DNA from: Maridesulfovibrio ferrireducens
Lineage (GTDB): Bacteria; Desulfobacterota; Desulfovibrionia; Desulfovibrionales; Desulfovibrionaceae
Length of the DNA stretch: 64,000 nucleotides
Assembly: GCF_016342405.1 (NCBI RefSeq)
Contig: NZ_JAEINN010000010.1
Location: 1-64,000, forward strand
Direction: 5' to 3'
A program made the position numbers and the translations under genes. Under the pieces are notes generated by a model. That model was not told the origin of the DNA. It saw nothing but the letters and a program-made list of their open reading frames with translations, and searched no databases. This document shows positions 1 through 8,784 of the stretch, in pieces; the stretch's first letter is position 1; each line of letters starts with the position of its first letter.

Positions 1-254
1 AATGTCTTGATTTTAAAACGCCAAATCAAGTATTTAGAGACTTAAACAACAGTTGCACTTACTAGTTGAATCTAGGAGTTAATTAAAACGTCTTCTTTGG
101 AGTAAACATTGCATTTTTTCATATTTCATTCAATTATCAAAGGATATCTCAGCACATAACCGCAACTCTGGTAATATTCTTGCAAATATCAATCGCGGGT
201 ATATATTATTGACACTGTCTTGATAAAATTAACAGTAAACACGGACGCGACTGA
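1..254. other. Left-edge non-coding stretch
   Basis: AT-rich sequence before the first supported gene. Short reading frames here have no recognisable protein character. It probably holds the 3' end or spacer of a gene outside the window plus the promoter of the zinc-ribbon gene at 255. No convincing hairpin or RNA gene was seen. Confidence 0.4.
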
Positions 255-560
255 ATGATCACCTGCACCAGATGTGGAAAAAAAAATGAAGATAGCTCCC
301 CAACCTGTAGACAATGCGGGCATAAGCTGCAGTCAGGTTTTGCGAGATTTAACGGAGCATCATTATCCTCTAAAAAAAATAGAGATAGCCTTAATATCTC
401 ATTCGAAAATTCAGACATTTATGCCAAGCATGGCGAAGCATGGATTTATGCCCTTTTTCTTTTGGCAGCTGTCGTTTTTTTCACCTACCAGCAGGTTTAC
501 TGGCCCTTGTATATACTTACTCCGGCAGTTGCTATTCTGGCTTGGTTTCGGAAGATTTAA
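255..560 (+). CDS. Small zinc-ribbon membrane protein
   Basis: A 101-residue protein. The first 25 residues carry two CxxC knuckles (CTRC and CRQC), the pattern of a zinc-ribbon 'double zinc ribbon' head. Residues about 64-80 and 83-97 are hydrophobic, predicting two C-terminal membrane helices with the zinc head in the cytoplasm. The linker between them is polar and low in complexity. No enzyme motif is present, so function is unknown; proteins of this layout are usually annotated as zinc-ribbon domain-containing. No strong Shine-Dalgarno precedes the ATG. The last 29 bases overlap the convergent gene on the minus strand. Existence is fairly sure because the CxxC pair and helices form a coherent protein; the role is not known. 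Confidence 0.7.
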   Translation: MITCTRCGKKNEDSSPTCRQCGHKLQSGFARFNGASLSSKKNRDSLNISFENSDIYAKHGEAWIYALFLLAAVVFFTYQQVYWPLYILTPAVAILAWFRKI

Positions 561-1053
561 CTGTCCTGTTTTGAAGCGCTTTTAAAGCTTTTTCCTGATC
601 TTCCTGCAACAAATCAGGAATAGGTTTCTGCCAGAACTCAGCTTCTTTATCCGCTTTAATCTCTTTATCAGACTTTGGAAAACAACACCTAAGAACATGT
701 CTATCTGAACAGGATGCAGGGGAATAAGCAATAACTCCGCATTGATTGTCATCTATATAATACTTAATACTTCTACGAAATTTTCTCTTACGTGAAAGGA
801 TCTTAACCTCGCCTTCTCCAACTTTACAGAAAAAATCTGTGTATTTTGAACCATAAAAAGCATTATAAATATAAACAGATTCACCTTGTTTTCCAACATA
901 ACTAAAAGAAGCAGGATCCTTACACTGAGAGCGGGCAAGAGCACTTAGAGCAATGCACATAGTACGCTCTTCCACCATGCTTCTGGCATTGGCGGAAGTG
1001 GAAAAAATGCACACAAAAACAATCAACATTACCAACTGCACAAAATTTTTCAT
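532..1053 (-). CDS. Secreted hypothetical protein
   Basis: About 173 residues from the chosen start. The N-terminus (MKNFVQ...) is a classic signal peptide: a lysine, a hydrophobic run, and an AxA-like cleavage site (SANA) near residue 24. An ATG four codons upstream is possible, but the signal peptide fits better from 1053. The mature part has scattered cysteines (for example CSDRH and RCCFP in the second half), suggesting disulfides in the periplasm, and a charged C-terminus rich in Lys and Glu. I do not recognise a family. It converges on and overlaps the zinc-ribbon gene by 29 bases. Likely a periplasmic protein of unknown function. Confidence 0.65.
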   Translation of the reverse strand: MKNFVQLVMLIVFVCIFSTSANARSMVEERTMCIALSALARSQCKDPASFSYVGKQGESVYIYNAFYGSKYTDFFCKVGEGEVKILSRKRKFRRSIKYYIDDNQCGVIAYSPASCSDRHVLRCCFPKSDKEIKADKEAEFWQKPIPDLLQEDQEKALKALQNRTVKSSETKPE

Positions 1054-1642
1054 ATATCCCCGCATTTATTAACTCCGGCAAGTATCGCCGTTAATCACTT
1101 AAAGAATAAAACAAGATACTCTACGGTGCAAGGTCAAGGCAAGTCTACGAAATTCAGCAAGCACTGTTTTTACTGATTAACCAATCTGACAAAATTGGTA
1201 TTTTACACATTCAAAGATAAAATTTTGCGACCCGCAAAATAATTTTCAAGCCGTGAGAACATGTGTTAAAAGGGCTAATCAATTCGTCGCAATCTCCCCC
1301 TCTCTTTTATTATCATCCTCCTTGTATATAACTTCCAAAGATTGCTAAAACAACTTTTTTTTCTAAACTTTCTATAGAAAAAACCCTGTATTTTCGACAT
1401 CTTTTTGGGTTATGAACTTGTGGAAAACTTTTATATTTTTACAAAAACTGGAGATAAACGTCGAAATCTACTGTTTACAGTGATGTAACATCAAATTTTA
1501 AACTACCCCCCTGTACAAAACTTATATGCTGAGTTATTGTCTTGAACACAAACACATTACGTCTTTTAATCACAAATTTCACAGCTCGAGAGATATTAAA
1601 TATCTTTCGCCTCAACCCTTATACTGACTAAATTTTAATAAT
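1054..1642. other. Long AT-rich intergenic region upstream of nrdG
   Basis: 589 bases without a supportable gene, between a leftward secreted-protein gene and rightward nrdG. Both promoters must lie here. It contains several short inverted repeats: TTTCTATAGAAA at 1369-1380, ACTGT-TT-ACAGT at 1470-1481, GATGT-A-ACATC at 1482-1492, and AGATATT-A-AATATCT at 1591-1605. The last three lie within 175 bases of the nrdG start and are candidate operators, for example for NrdR or a redox regulator, but none matches a consensus I can assert. No tRNA or riboswitch fold was recognised. Confidence 0.45.
1591..1605. promoter_or_regulatory. Inverted repeat upstream of nrdG (candidate operator)
   Basis: AGATATT-A-AATATCT is a perfect 7-bp inverted repeat around one base, ending 37 bases before the nrdG ATG. 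Its position suits a repressor site overlapping the promoter or leader. The AT content makes chance occurrence possible. Confidence 0.3.
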
Positions 1643-2347
1643 ATGAAAATAGAATCTGCTGGATGGAATTACGTTCGCGGTCTAGAACCGCTCAGTCTTT
1701 GCGACTGGCCCGGAAAAACAACCTGTGTGATTTTTCTGGGTGGATGCAACCTGTATTGCCCGACATGTCATAACTTTGATATGGCCTGGCATATGGAAAA
1801 ACTACCTGTTTTACCGAGAGCAGATATAAAATCTTTCCTTAGGAATCGTGCTAAATGGCTTGACGGGGTCACCATCACTGGAGGCGAGCCTGCGACAGTT
1901 CCTAACCTCGGAGAAATTCTTCTTGAAATCAGAAATGTATCCAAACTGCCCATAAAAATGGACAGTAACGGTATGTTACCTGAAATCCTTGAGGATATTC
2001 TTCAACAAGGTTTGGTGGAGAAATTCGCCATTGATGTCAAAGGTCCATATGAAAAATATCCTGCTCTGACTGGGCATGGTGTTACGGCTGAAACTGCGCA
2101 GAAAAACCTCGAAAGAGTGTTCGAACTTGCAAAAGCCAATCCTGACGCATTCTACTTTCGTCTCACTAAAGTTCCGATACTTACAGATGACGATGTAGAA
2201 ATAGCAAAAGGATACCTTCCTGATGGATTTGATTTAACCATTCAGAAATACATTCCTCCAAGGAGAGAGCATGCCCACGCAGATAATGAAGCGGGACGGC
2301 CGGTTGGAAACATGGTCGACGAAGCGAGTTGCACAGGCGGTATTTAA
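1643..2347 (+). CDS. nrdG: Anaerobic ribonucleotide reductase activating protein (radical SAM)
   Basis: A 234-residue radical SAM enzyme that uses a [4Fe-4S] cluster and S-adenosylmethionine to install the glycyl radical on the class III ribonucleotide reductase NrdD. The cluster motif CNLYCPTC (Cys35, Cys39, Cys42) is intact, and the SAM-binding glycine run is seen in TITGGEPA near residue 75. It is immediately upstream of nrdD, and the last 25 codons overlap nrdD in another frame, so the C-terminal tail after IPPRRE is dictated by coding for two proteins and may be dispensable. Order nrdG-nrdD is reversed compared with enterobacteria. Anaerobic dNTP supply fits a strict anaerobe. Confidence 0.93.
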   Translation: MKIESAGWNYVRGLEPLSLCDWPGKTTCVIFLGGCNLYCPTCHNFDMAWHMEKLPVLPRADIKSFLRNRAKWLDGVTITGGEPATVPNLGEILLEIRNVSKLPIKMDSNGMLPEILEDILQQGLVEKFAIDVKGPYEKYPALTGHGVTAETAQKNLERVFELAKANPDAFYFRLTKVPILTDDDVEIAKGYLPDGFDLTIQKYIPPRREHAHADNEAGRPVGNMVDEASCTGGI

Positions 2348-4325
2348 AGCACTAAACGCAAGTGGCATTAAAGATCCCCTGATGGCCAAGCGTATGGCCC
2401 GGCAAGTTGAAAGCAAACTCGAAGGTGTTTCTATTCCTGAACAAGAACATGTTCAGAATATGGTTGAAGAAGTCCTGATGGACTCAAGACTGCACAATGC
2501 TGCAAAAAAATACATTCTCTACCGCGACAGCCGCCGCAGGCTGAGAAGTCAAAAAGACGCATATCTCGACATCAAGGAAACGATTGACGATTACCTTGAC
2601 CAAAGCGACTGGCGTGTTGCTGAAAATGCCAACATGACCCATTCCTATCAGGGGTTGATGCTTCATCTGTCAGGTACAGTACAAGCCCGCTACGCTCTTG
2701 AAAAATATCCTGAAGAAATCAGACAGGCCCATGAACACGGATACTTTCATGTTCATGACCTTTCATACGGTCTTGCAGGATACTGCGCAGGATGGAGTCT
2801 TCGCGACCTTCTTCTTGAAGGATTCAACCTTGAAGGCAGATCATGCGCCGGTCCAGCTAAGCATTTTGACGCTGCCCTCGGACAAATGGTTAATTTTCTC
2901 GGCACACTTCAAAATGAATGGGCCGGAGCACAAGCTTTCAATAATGTTGATACATACTTAGCCCCTTTTATAAGACACGATAAGCTTAGTTACGCAGAAG
3001 TATTGCAGGCTATGCAGAAATTTGTGTTCAACATGAACACAACCTCCAGATGGGGAGGACAGAGCCCTTTCACGAATCTTTCTTTTGACCTTGTGCCACC
3101 CAAACACATCGCTGGTGAAGCCATTATTATAGGAGGAGTCCTTCAAGACTCCACTTACGGTGAATACTCCGCAGAAATGGAGATGATAAACCGTTCATTC
3201 ATCGAAGTAATGCTGCACGGCGATAATCAAAATAGAATTTTTTCATTCCCGATCCCTACTTACAACGTGACTGAAGACTTTCCGTGGGATTCTGAAATCG
3301 GGCGCACTTTGCTGGAATTAACAGCCAAATACGGCGTCCCTTATTTCCAGAATTTCATCAGTTCTGACTTAAACCCTGAAGACGTGCGTTCCATGTGCTG
3401 CCGTCTTCAAATGGATTTACGCGAACTAAGAAACAAAGTCGGCGGACTTTTCGGAGCAGGCGACCTGACCGGATCAATCGGAGTTGTAACTTTGAACTTG
3501 CCGAAACTGGCTTATCTGGCTCAAGGCGAAGAAGATTTTCTTGACCTCATTGAAGAATACGCTGAACAGGCTAAAAACTCGCTTGAATTCAAACGAAAAC
3601 TTATCCAGACAAATCTGGACAACGGCATGTTCCCATGGTCGCGCCGTTACCTTAAAAACGGATACAAAGGTCACTTCTCAACCATAGGATTGCTAGGCGG
3701 ACATGAAGCTTGTCTGAATCTGCTTGATAAGGGCATTGAAACTCCTTCCGGCATCAGACTTATGACCAGAGTTCTAAATCACCTACGCGACCTGACATCC
3801 CGTTTTCAAGAAGAAACCGGAAACCTTTACAACCTCGAAGCTACTCCGGCAGAAGGAACTAGCTACCGTCTCGCAAGAATTGATAAAAGCCTTTATGCAG
3901 ACATAAAAACGTCAGGTAACGAAACCCCTTACTACACAAACTCCACAACACTTCCCGTCGGAATATCCAATGACGTAATTATGGCGCTTACTCATCAGAA
4001 TAAACTGCAACCACTTTATACAGGCGGAAGCGTTTTTCATACGTTTCTCGGAGAATCAATATCTGACCTTGATGCTCTTAAAAGCTTCATCATCAAGGCT
4101 TTCCGGCAGACCAAAATACCATATCTGTCAATCACCCCGACATTTTCAATATGTAAGGAGCATGGGTATATCTATGGAGAACACTATGAATGCCCTGACT
4201 GCGGTGAACCCGCTGAAGTCTATACACGCATAGTCGGGTACTACCGTCCCGTAACCAGATGGAATGAAGGAAAAAAAGCCGAATACAAAGACAGAATGGA
4301 ATATACGACTTTTAGTTGTTCATAG
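2271..4325 (+). CDS. nrdD: Anaerobic (class III) ribonucleoside-triphosphate reductase
   Basis: 684 residues. Reduces ribonucleoside triphosphates to dNTPs without oxygen, using a glycyl radical. Residues about 1-90 form an ATP-cone allosteric domain (starts with QIMKRDGRLE). The central part is the alpha/beta barrel with typical HVHDL and GCC-like cysteine segments (MCCRLQMDL). Near the C-terminus a zinc site (C-x2-H and CPDC) precedes the glycyl-radical motif RIVGYY, with the radical glycine at residue 656. The start is supported by AAGGAGAG seven bases upstream, inside nrdG, so the 77-nt overlap looks genuine and implies translational coupling. A terminator follows. Confidence 0.95.
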   Translation: MPTQIMKRDGRLETWSTKRVAQAVFKALNASGIKDPLMAKRMARQVESKLEGVSIPEQEHVQNMVEEVLMDSRLHNAAKKYILYRDSRRRLRSQKDAYLDIKETIDDYLDQSDWRVAENANMTHSYQGLMLHLSGTVQARYALEKYPEEIRQAHEHGYFHVHDLSYGLAGYCAGWSLRDLLLEGFNLEGRSCAGPAKHFDAALGQMVNFLGTLQNEWAGAQAFNNVDTYLAPFIRHDKLSYAEVLQAMQKFVFNMNTTSRWGGQSPFTNLSFDLVPPKHIAGEAIIIGGVLQDSTYGEYSAEMEMINRSFIEVMLHGDNQNRIFSFPIPTYNVTEDFPWDSEIGRTLLELTAKYGVPYFQNFISSDLNPEDVRSMCCRLQMDLRELRNKVGGLFGAGDLTGSIGVVTLNLPKLAYLAQGEEDFLDLIEEYAEQAKNSLEFKRKLIQTNLDNGMFPWSRRYLKNGYKGHFSTIGLLGGHEACLNLLDKGIETPSGIRLMTRVLNHLRDLTSRFQEETGNLYNLEATPAEGTSYRLARIDKSLYADIKTSGNETPYYTNSTTLPVGISNDVIMALTHQNKLQPLYTGGSVFHTFLGESISDLDALKSFIIKAFRQTKIPYLSITPTFSICKEHGYIYGEHYECPDCGEPAEVYTRIVGYYRPVTRWNEGKKAEYKDRMEYTTFSCS

Positions 4326-4354
4326 CTGCTTATATCAAATTGGTTACATTAAAA

Positions 4355-4385
4355 AAAACAGGGGTTTTCAGCCCCTGTTTTTTTT
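4355..4385 (+). terminator. Rho-independent terminator after nrdD
   Basis: Stem CAGGGG/CCCCTG extended by A:T pairs, loop TTTTCAG, followed by a run of eight T. It ends the nrdGD transcript about 30 bases after the stop codon. Confidence 0.9.
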
Positions 4386-4557
4386 ATGGTATCTTTTAAA
4401 TCTTATTTTCTTGATAAGAAGCAGAGCTTATAATCATTTTCATTGCGTATAAAAATACTATGTTTTATGATTTTATTTATTCTTCTAATAAATTTTGAAA
4501 ATATAATTACATACATTTTTCAAATCATAAAGACCGTAGACATCAAGTGGAGTTAAT

Positions 4558-4935
4558 ATGCGCATTTTAATTGTGGACGATGAGCAGATGGTCAGGGAAA
4601 ACTTGGTAGACTACCTTGAAGATGAAGGACTGGATGTCATTTCGGTCGGAAGCGCTGAAGAAGCTTTAAAACTGATGGAGACGGATACTGCCGAAATCGC
4701 AATTGTAGACATGCGGCTCCCCGTAATGCACGGCAATGACCTAATTATTCATCTTAAAAAGATACGCCCCGAGATGGATTTCATTATCCATACAGGTTCA
4801 GTAGACTACGCAGTCCCGCCGGATGTACGAAATCTTGGAATTTCATCTGACAATGTACTGCTTAAGCCTGTTGCGGATATGAATATTTTCATTCAAAAAA
4901 TTAAATCACTATTTGGGAATAAGTATAAAATTTAA
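4558..4935 (+). CDS. Single-domain response regulator
   Basis: A 125-residue stand-alone receiver domain with no output domain. The acidic pair Asp7-Asp8, phosphoacceptor Asp51 (IVDMRLP), switch residue Thr79 and Lys103 (LLKP) are all present, so it should be phosphorylated normally. Such CheY-like proteins act by protein-protein contact. It converges on a CheR gene 14 bases away, which hints at a shared chemotaxis or signalling role, but no kinase is adjacent, so the partner is unknown. Confidence 0.9.
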   Translation: MRILIVDDEQMVRENLVDYLEDEGLDVISVGSAEEALKLMETDTAEIAIVDMRLPVMHGNDLIIHLKKIRPEMDFIIHTGSVDYAVPPDVRNLGISSDNVLLKPVADMNIFIQKIKSLFGNKYKI

Positions 4936-4949
4936 TCGCACAGCAAAAA

Positions 4950-5861
4950 TTACCTGCCCTTGCTGACGGCAAATAAACCATCAACTTTTTGAAACTCCAC
5001 CGGGGTAGTTTTTTTGCCTGTAGAACTGAAACAACTCTGCTTCCGGTAGAGAACAGATGTTCCTTCATGCTCAGAAACAAACCGGTCAGTCTGCCCGGCA
5101 AGTGACTCTGTTGCCCCCAGAAGCAAATATCCATCTTCAGGGAGTAACGAATGAATCCTGTGAACTATATCTAATTTTGTTTTGTCATCAAAATATATCA
5201 GAACATTTCTGCATAGAACAAAATCAAATTGACCAAGCATCCTGAAAGATTCCAGCAAGTTAAGTTTTTGAAAAGAAACAATTGATCTTATAGACGGACT
5301 GACTTTCCATTGTTTCCCTTCCTGACTAAAATACTTTGTATACTTATCAGGTAAGCCTCGCGAAAATTCACGTTCACTGAACAACCCTTCCTGAGCTTTT
5401 TCAAGCACATTTCCAGAAATATCTGTCGCAACTATAGAAAAATCGTCATGCTTAAGCGTTCTAAATCCTACAGACTCAATTAAGTCGTGAACAATCATAG
5501 AAAGAGTGTAAGGCTCTTGCCCTGTTGACGCAGCAGCACACCAGATACGAATTTTTTTGTTACTTTTTTTGTTTTGAACCAAGCGGGGTAAGACTTTCTT
5601 GCGTATTGAATCAAAGGGATGGTAATCTCTAAAAAAACTAGTTTCATGAGTGCTGATGGCAGAGATAACTTCTTCTTTAAAAAAATCACCTTCTTTGAGC
5701 AGAGTATGATAAAAATCAAGCCAAGATTTACAGCCCTTTTCTTTAAAAAGGTACTTTAAGCGATGCACGATAAGGTATTCTTTTCCTTCCCCTATGATCA
5801 GCCCGCACATGTTGTAAATATGCTTTCTAAGAAGATCAAATTCAGTCTTATTTATATCCAT
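4950..5861 (-). CDS. cheR: CheR-type chemoreceptor methyltransferase
   Basis: 303 residues. Methylates glutamates of methyl-accepting chemotaxis proteins using S-adenosylmethionine. The N-terminal helical CheR domain occupies residues about 1-70 and includes STHETSFFRD. The SAM-binding domain has IWCAAASTGQEPYTL near residue 105, IVATDIS, and CRNVLIYFDD near residue 215, all typical of CheR. The last 40 residues after the methyltransferase core are polar and lack a pentapeptide-binding or TPR tail. Two MCP genes occur elsewhere in the window, but no cheA/W/B cluster is here, so this may be an accessory CheR. Stop codons of this gene and the response regulator nearly touch. Confidence 0.92.
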   Translation of the reverse strand: MDINKTEFDLLRKHIYNMCGLIIGEGKEYLIVHRLKYLFKEKGCKSWLDFYHTLLKEGDFFKEEVISAISTHETSFFRDYHPFDSIRKKVLPRLVQNKKSNKKIRIWCAAASTGQEPYTLSMIVHDLIESVGFRTLKHDDFSIVATDISGNVLEKAQEGLFSEREFSRGLPDKYTKYFSQEGKQWKVSPSIRSIVSFQKLNLLESFRMLGQFDFVLCRNVLIYFDDKTKLDIVHRIHSLLPEDGYLLLGATESLAGQTDRFVSEHEGTSVLYRKQSCFSSTGKKTTPVEFQKVDGLFAVSKGR

Positions 5862-5960
5862 GTTAACCCCACCAGTTTGACCCCAAAAAAACTTACCACC
5901 TAAAAAACCTTAATTTTCAGAAGCATACAGGGATTAAATATATTATTTTTATAAAAAAAA

Positions 5961-7211
5961 CTACTCCTTACTTAGCAATACAATTTCGTTTGCCCACTGC
6001 ATTGCTGCCAAATGATTACGAGCAACAGAGAGGGGTGATAAGTTTTGTGAATTTATAATTGAGCCGACTGTTTCCCACTTGGCCTTTTCAAAAGCAATCA
6101 CTAACTCAAGCCAAACTGAAGCTATGCTGGATTCTCCGCAAAGAGCCGCCATCAAATCCTTCTCGATGGGAAGTTCCTTAAGAAGATTTTTCATGGACTT
6201 ACCAAGAAGAACATCCAAAAGAGAAAACAAACCAAGTAAAAACATTGAATCAGAAGACAAACCGGGGCTTTTCAATTCAAGAGACAGCAATTCAATGAAT
6301 TTAGCTCTTTTTATTGAAAGAAATGCCAATTCACTTGAGGCAGGCCCACTGCACATATCTGATAAAAGGATAACCCGAAGCCATCCTGCTAATTTTTTAT
6401 AACCGATAAGAACAACGGCCTGTTGAATAGAACTAACTGCGTTAGGTAATCCAAAGTAAGGGGAATTCATGAATCTGAGAAGGCGATAGCTGATGGAAAC
6501 ATCAGAATTTATAGCAGAGGTAAGATCATCCACATTAAACTCAGAACCGCTGATAGAACGAAGAAGCTGCATGCGATTCAGATTATGGGAAGACATCTTT
6601 TTTCCCGGGATAATTTCGGGCCGACTGAAAAAAAACCCTTGAAACAAATCAAAACCAAGATCCATACACAGCTTAAACATTTCGTTATCTTCAACCTTTT
6701 CAGCCAAAAGAATTGATTCTGACTTTGCCAAACTTCCAACAAGCTTTTGCATTTCATCAATTGAAAGCTCTAGACAATCAACTTTGATAATATCTGCAAG
6801 CTCAACAAAAGACTCGAATCCTTTCTGTCCAATATAATCATCCAAAGCAAGGGTATATCCCCGCTCCTTTAGCGTATTGAGAACCTTAAGGATGTCAGGA
6901 TCAGGATCAACATTTTCAAGAATTTCGATGACACATACATCAGGTGGAAGCAAAACCGCAGCATCTTCAAGAATCATATTGCGAGGAAAGTTAACTAAAA
7001 GCCTCTGCCCTTCAGTAAGATCTTCCTGAATCAAACCGAACCCATCGGCTATGACCTGAGAAGTCGCTTCATCCTCATTCCCGACATCAGCACCCAAACT
7101 GCATTCTGAATTTCGGAATAGCAATTCATAACCCCAGATGGTCAATTCCCTTGTAAACACAGGCTGCCGGGCTACAAAAAAAGCATCCAGAAAGACTTCT
7201 GAGTCACTCAT
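5961..7211 (-). CDS. EAL-like/HDOD signalling protein
   Basis: 416 residues. The N-terminal half resembles an EAL phosphodiesterase but is degenerate: the signature EAL is replaced by ELL (YELLFR), though ALDDY and IKVDCLEL remain. That makes c-di-GMP hydrolysis unlikely; such domains usually act as scaffolds. The C-terminal half (from about residue 205) is an HDOD domain (DVSISYRLLRFMNSPYFG...). This is the YuxH/CdgJ-like architecture, linked in other bacteria to motility and surface behaviour. A perfect inverted repeat sits about 50 bases upstream. No operon partner is obvious, since cheR lies 99 bases downstream on the same strand. Confidence 0.9.
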   Translation of the reverse strand: MSDSEVFLDAFFVARQPVFTRELTIWGYELLFRNSECSLGADVGNEDEATSQVIADGFGLIQEDLTEGQRLLVNFPRNMILEDAAVLLPPDVCVIEILENVDPDPDILKVLNTLKERGYTLALDDYIGQKGFESFVELADIIKVDCLELSIDEMQKLVGSLAKSESILLAEKVEDNEMFKLCMDLGFDLFQGFFFSRPEIIPGKKMSSHNLNRMQLLRSISGSEFNVDDLTSAINSDVSISYRLLRFMNSPYFGLPNAVSSIQQAVVLIGYKKLAGWLRVILLSDMCSGPASSELAFLSIKRAKFIELLSLELKSPGLSSDSMFLLGLFSLLDVLLGKSMKNLLKELPIEKDLMAALCGESSIASVWLELVIAFEKAKWETVGSIINSQNLSPLSVARNHLAAMQWANEIVLLSKE

Positions 7212-7261
7212 TATTAAATCCTGTTGTTATCCTTATCCGCGCAAATATTAAAACGCTGTCA

Positions 7262-7278
7262 GTACATTTTTAATGTAC
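7262..7278. promoter_or_regulatory. Inverted repeat upstream of the EAL/HDOD gene
   Basis: GTACATT-TTT-AATGTAC is a perfect 7-bp inverted repeat in the 134-base gap between argC and the EAL/HDOD gene. It is 51 bases upstream of the latter's start, a position fitting an operator. The binding protein is unknown. Confidence 0.35.
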
Positions 7279-7345
7279 CTTAAGGATAGTCTCGTATCAA
7301 CAGACAAAACAATAAGTTTGGTTCAAATCCAGTAAAAAATATTTT

Positions 7346-8401
7346 CTACGGCATCATCGGTGCCAAGTTCAATCCGTGACCTTCTGCGAGTCCCAACATC
7401 AAGTTTGCATTTGCGACGGCCTGCCCTGATGCGCCTCTGCATACATTGTCTATAGCAGAAACAATAATCAAACGCCCGGTTCGGGAATCAACAACCAAAC
7501 CTACATCGCAGAACATTGTGCCCCGCACCCAGCGAGTCTCAGGAAGCTTGCCTTCGGGCAAAACTCTAATCCATTTTTCAGAACCATAAGCCTTTTCGTA
7601 TATTGCCCGAACATCCTGCGCAGACACACCTGCACGTAATTTTGTATAAATAGTAGATAAGATACCGCGATTAATCGGTAAAAGATGAGTATTAAAAGAG
7701 ACAGTGATATCTTCATCGGCAACAACTGAAAGTTCCTGTTCAATTTCCGGGGTATGTCTATGACTTCCAAGTCCATAAGCTTTGAAAGAATCGGAAACCT
7801 CACAAAACAATGAACCCACAGCAGCTTTTCTGCCTGCTCCGGTTGTTCCGGATTTTGAATCAATAACAATATCAGTTGTATCAATAATCTTTTCGGCAAG
7901 CGCAGGAGTCAGTCCCACAATTGCGGAGGTAGGATAGCACCCCGGATTAGCGACTAAAGAGGCGTCTTTAATCTGCTCGCGATAAAATTCAGGCAAACCG
8001 TACACTGCTTTCGGCAACAAGTCCTCACGGGTGTGATCAACTTTATACCATTCTTCATATATTTCAGGGTCTCTAAGCCTGAAATCAGCACTGAGATCAA
8101 CTACTTTTACACCCTTATCATAAAGCTTGCCACCGATGTCCATAGCAGTCTTATGAGGAACCGCGAGGAAAACAAGCTTACATGATTTTGCCAATTCCTC
8201 GACATCAGGAGCTGTAATTGTAAGTTCACCCAGTTCGAGTCCCATCAGAAAAGGATAAATGTCGGAAAGCTTTTTGCCGGCCTCTGCACGGGAAGTCACA
8301 CGTACAAGATTCATAGCATCATGCCCACTCAAAAGACGGGCCAATTCCATTCCAGTATATCCTGTAACTCCGACTAATCCGACGGGTATTCCGGCGCTCA
8401 T
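7346..8401 (-). CDS. argC: N-acetyl-gamma-glutamyl-phosphate reductase
   Basis: 351 residues, the usual length for type 1 ArgC. Catalyses the NADPH-dependent reduction of N-acetylglutamyl phosphate to the semialdehyde, third step of arginine biosynthesis. The N-terminus has the Rossmann motif VGVTGYTGMEL. The catalytic cysteine is Cys155 in ANPGCYPTSA. The C-terminal dimerisation part contains HRHTPEIEQEL. No other arg gene is adjacent. A hairpin separates it from the upstream DUF1844/polA unit, so it probably has its own promoter. Confidence 0.95.
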   Translation of the reverse strand: MSAGIPVGLVGVTGYTGMELARLLSGHDAMNLVRVTSRAEAGKKLSDIYPFLMGLELGELTITAPDVEELAKSCKLVFLAVPHKTAMDIGGKLYDKGVKVVDLSADFRLRDPEIYEEWYKVDHTREDLLPKAVYGLPEFYREQIKDASLVANPGCYPTSAIVGLTPALAEKIIDTTDIVIDSKSGTTGAGRKAAVGSLFCEVSDSFKAYGLGSHRHTPEIEQELSVVADEDITVSFNTHLLPINRGILSTIYTKLRAGVSAQDVRAIYEKAYGSEKWIRVLPEGKLPETRWVRGTMFCDVGLVVDSRTGRLIIVSAIDNVCRGASGQAVANANLMLGLAEGHGLNLAPMMP

Positions 8402-8431
8402 ATCGATCCTTCCTTTAAATTATATAAAATA

Positions 8432-8461
8432 AAACCCAACCGCAAGAATGCGGACAGGTTT
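8432..8461 (-). terminator. Terminator after the DUF1844 gene
   Basis: On the minus strand, AAACC and CCGCA pair with TGCGG and GGGTTT around a TTCT loop, followed by a T-rich stretch. It lies between the DUF1844 stop and the argC start and separates the two transcripts. Confidence 0.6.
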
Positions 8462-8471
8462 AGATTCCTGA

Positions 8472-8771
8472 CTATTTGGTTTTGGCAACATACTTCATGC
8501 GAAGATTGTATAACAGGTCACAAAGAAGTTTTTCTTCCTCAGGATTCATCCCGTTTTTAATTTTATCCTGTAATACTGCAAGGATATCTATAGACTGTTT
8601 TGCAATAACGGGAGTAAATTCAACTTTTCCGGTAGAAGGATCAGGAATTTCACCAAGATGAACCAAGGCTGAAGAACTTAGTGACATAACAAATGTAGAA
8701 AAGTTTACCTCAGGTAGAGGCATATCTTTAGAAAATCCTGATCCGCACTTACAATTATTTTCATCAGACAT
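8472..8771 (-). CDS. DUF1844 family protein
   Basis: 99 residues. A short Cys-containing N-terminus (CKCGSGF) leads into a helical domain with NFSTFVMSLSSSALVHLGEIPDP, the hallmark of the DUF1844 family common in delta-proteobacteria and related lineages. Function in the family is not established. It starts 13 bases after polA ends and is probably cotranscribed with it. Confidence 0.82.
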   Translation of the reverse strand: MSDENNCKCGSGFSKDMPLPEVNFSTFVMSLSSSALVHLGEIPDPSTGKVEFTPVIAKQSIDILAVLQDKIKNGMNPEEEKLLCDLLYNLRMKYVAKTK

Positions 8772-8784
8772 AATATTACTCCTT

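Noticed and set aside
4264-4452. Short plus-strand reading frame overlapping the nrdD end and its terminator
   Set aside because: Runs through a strong terminator hairpin, lacks a ribosome site and codes for a Lys/Phe-rich peptide without any motif.
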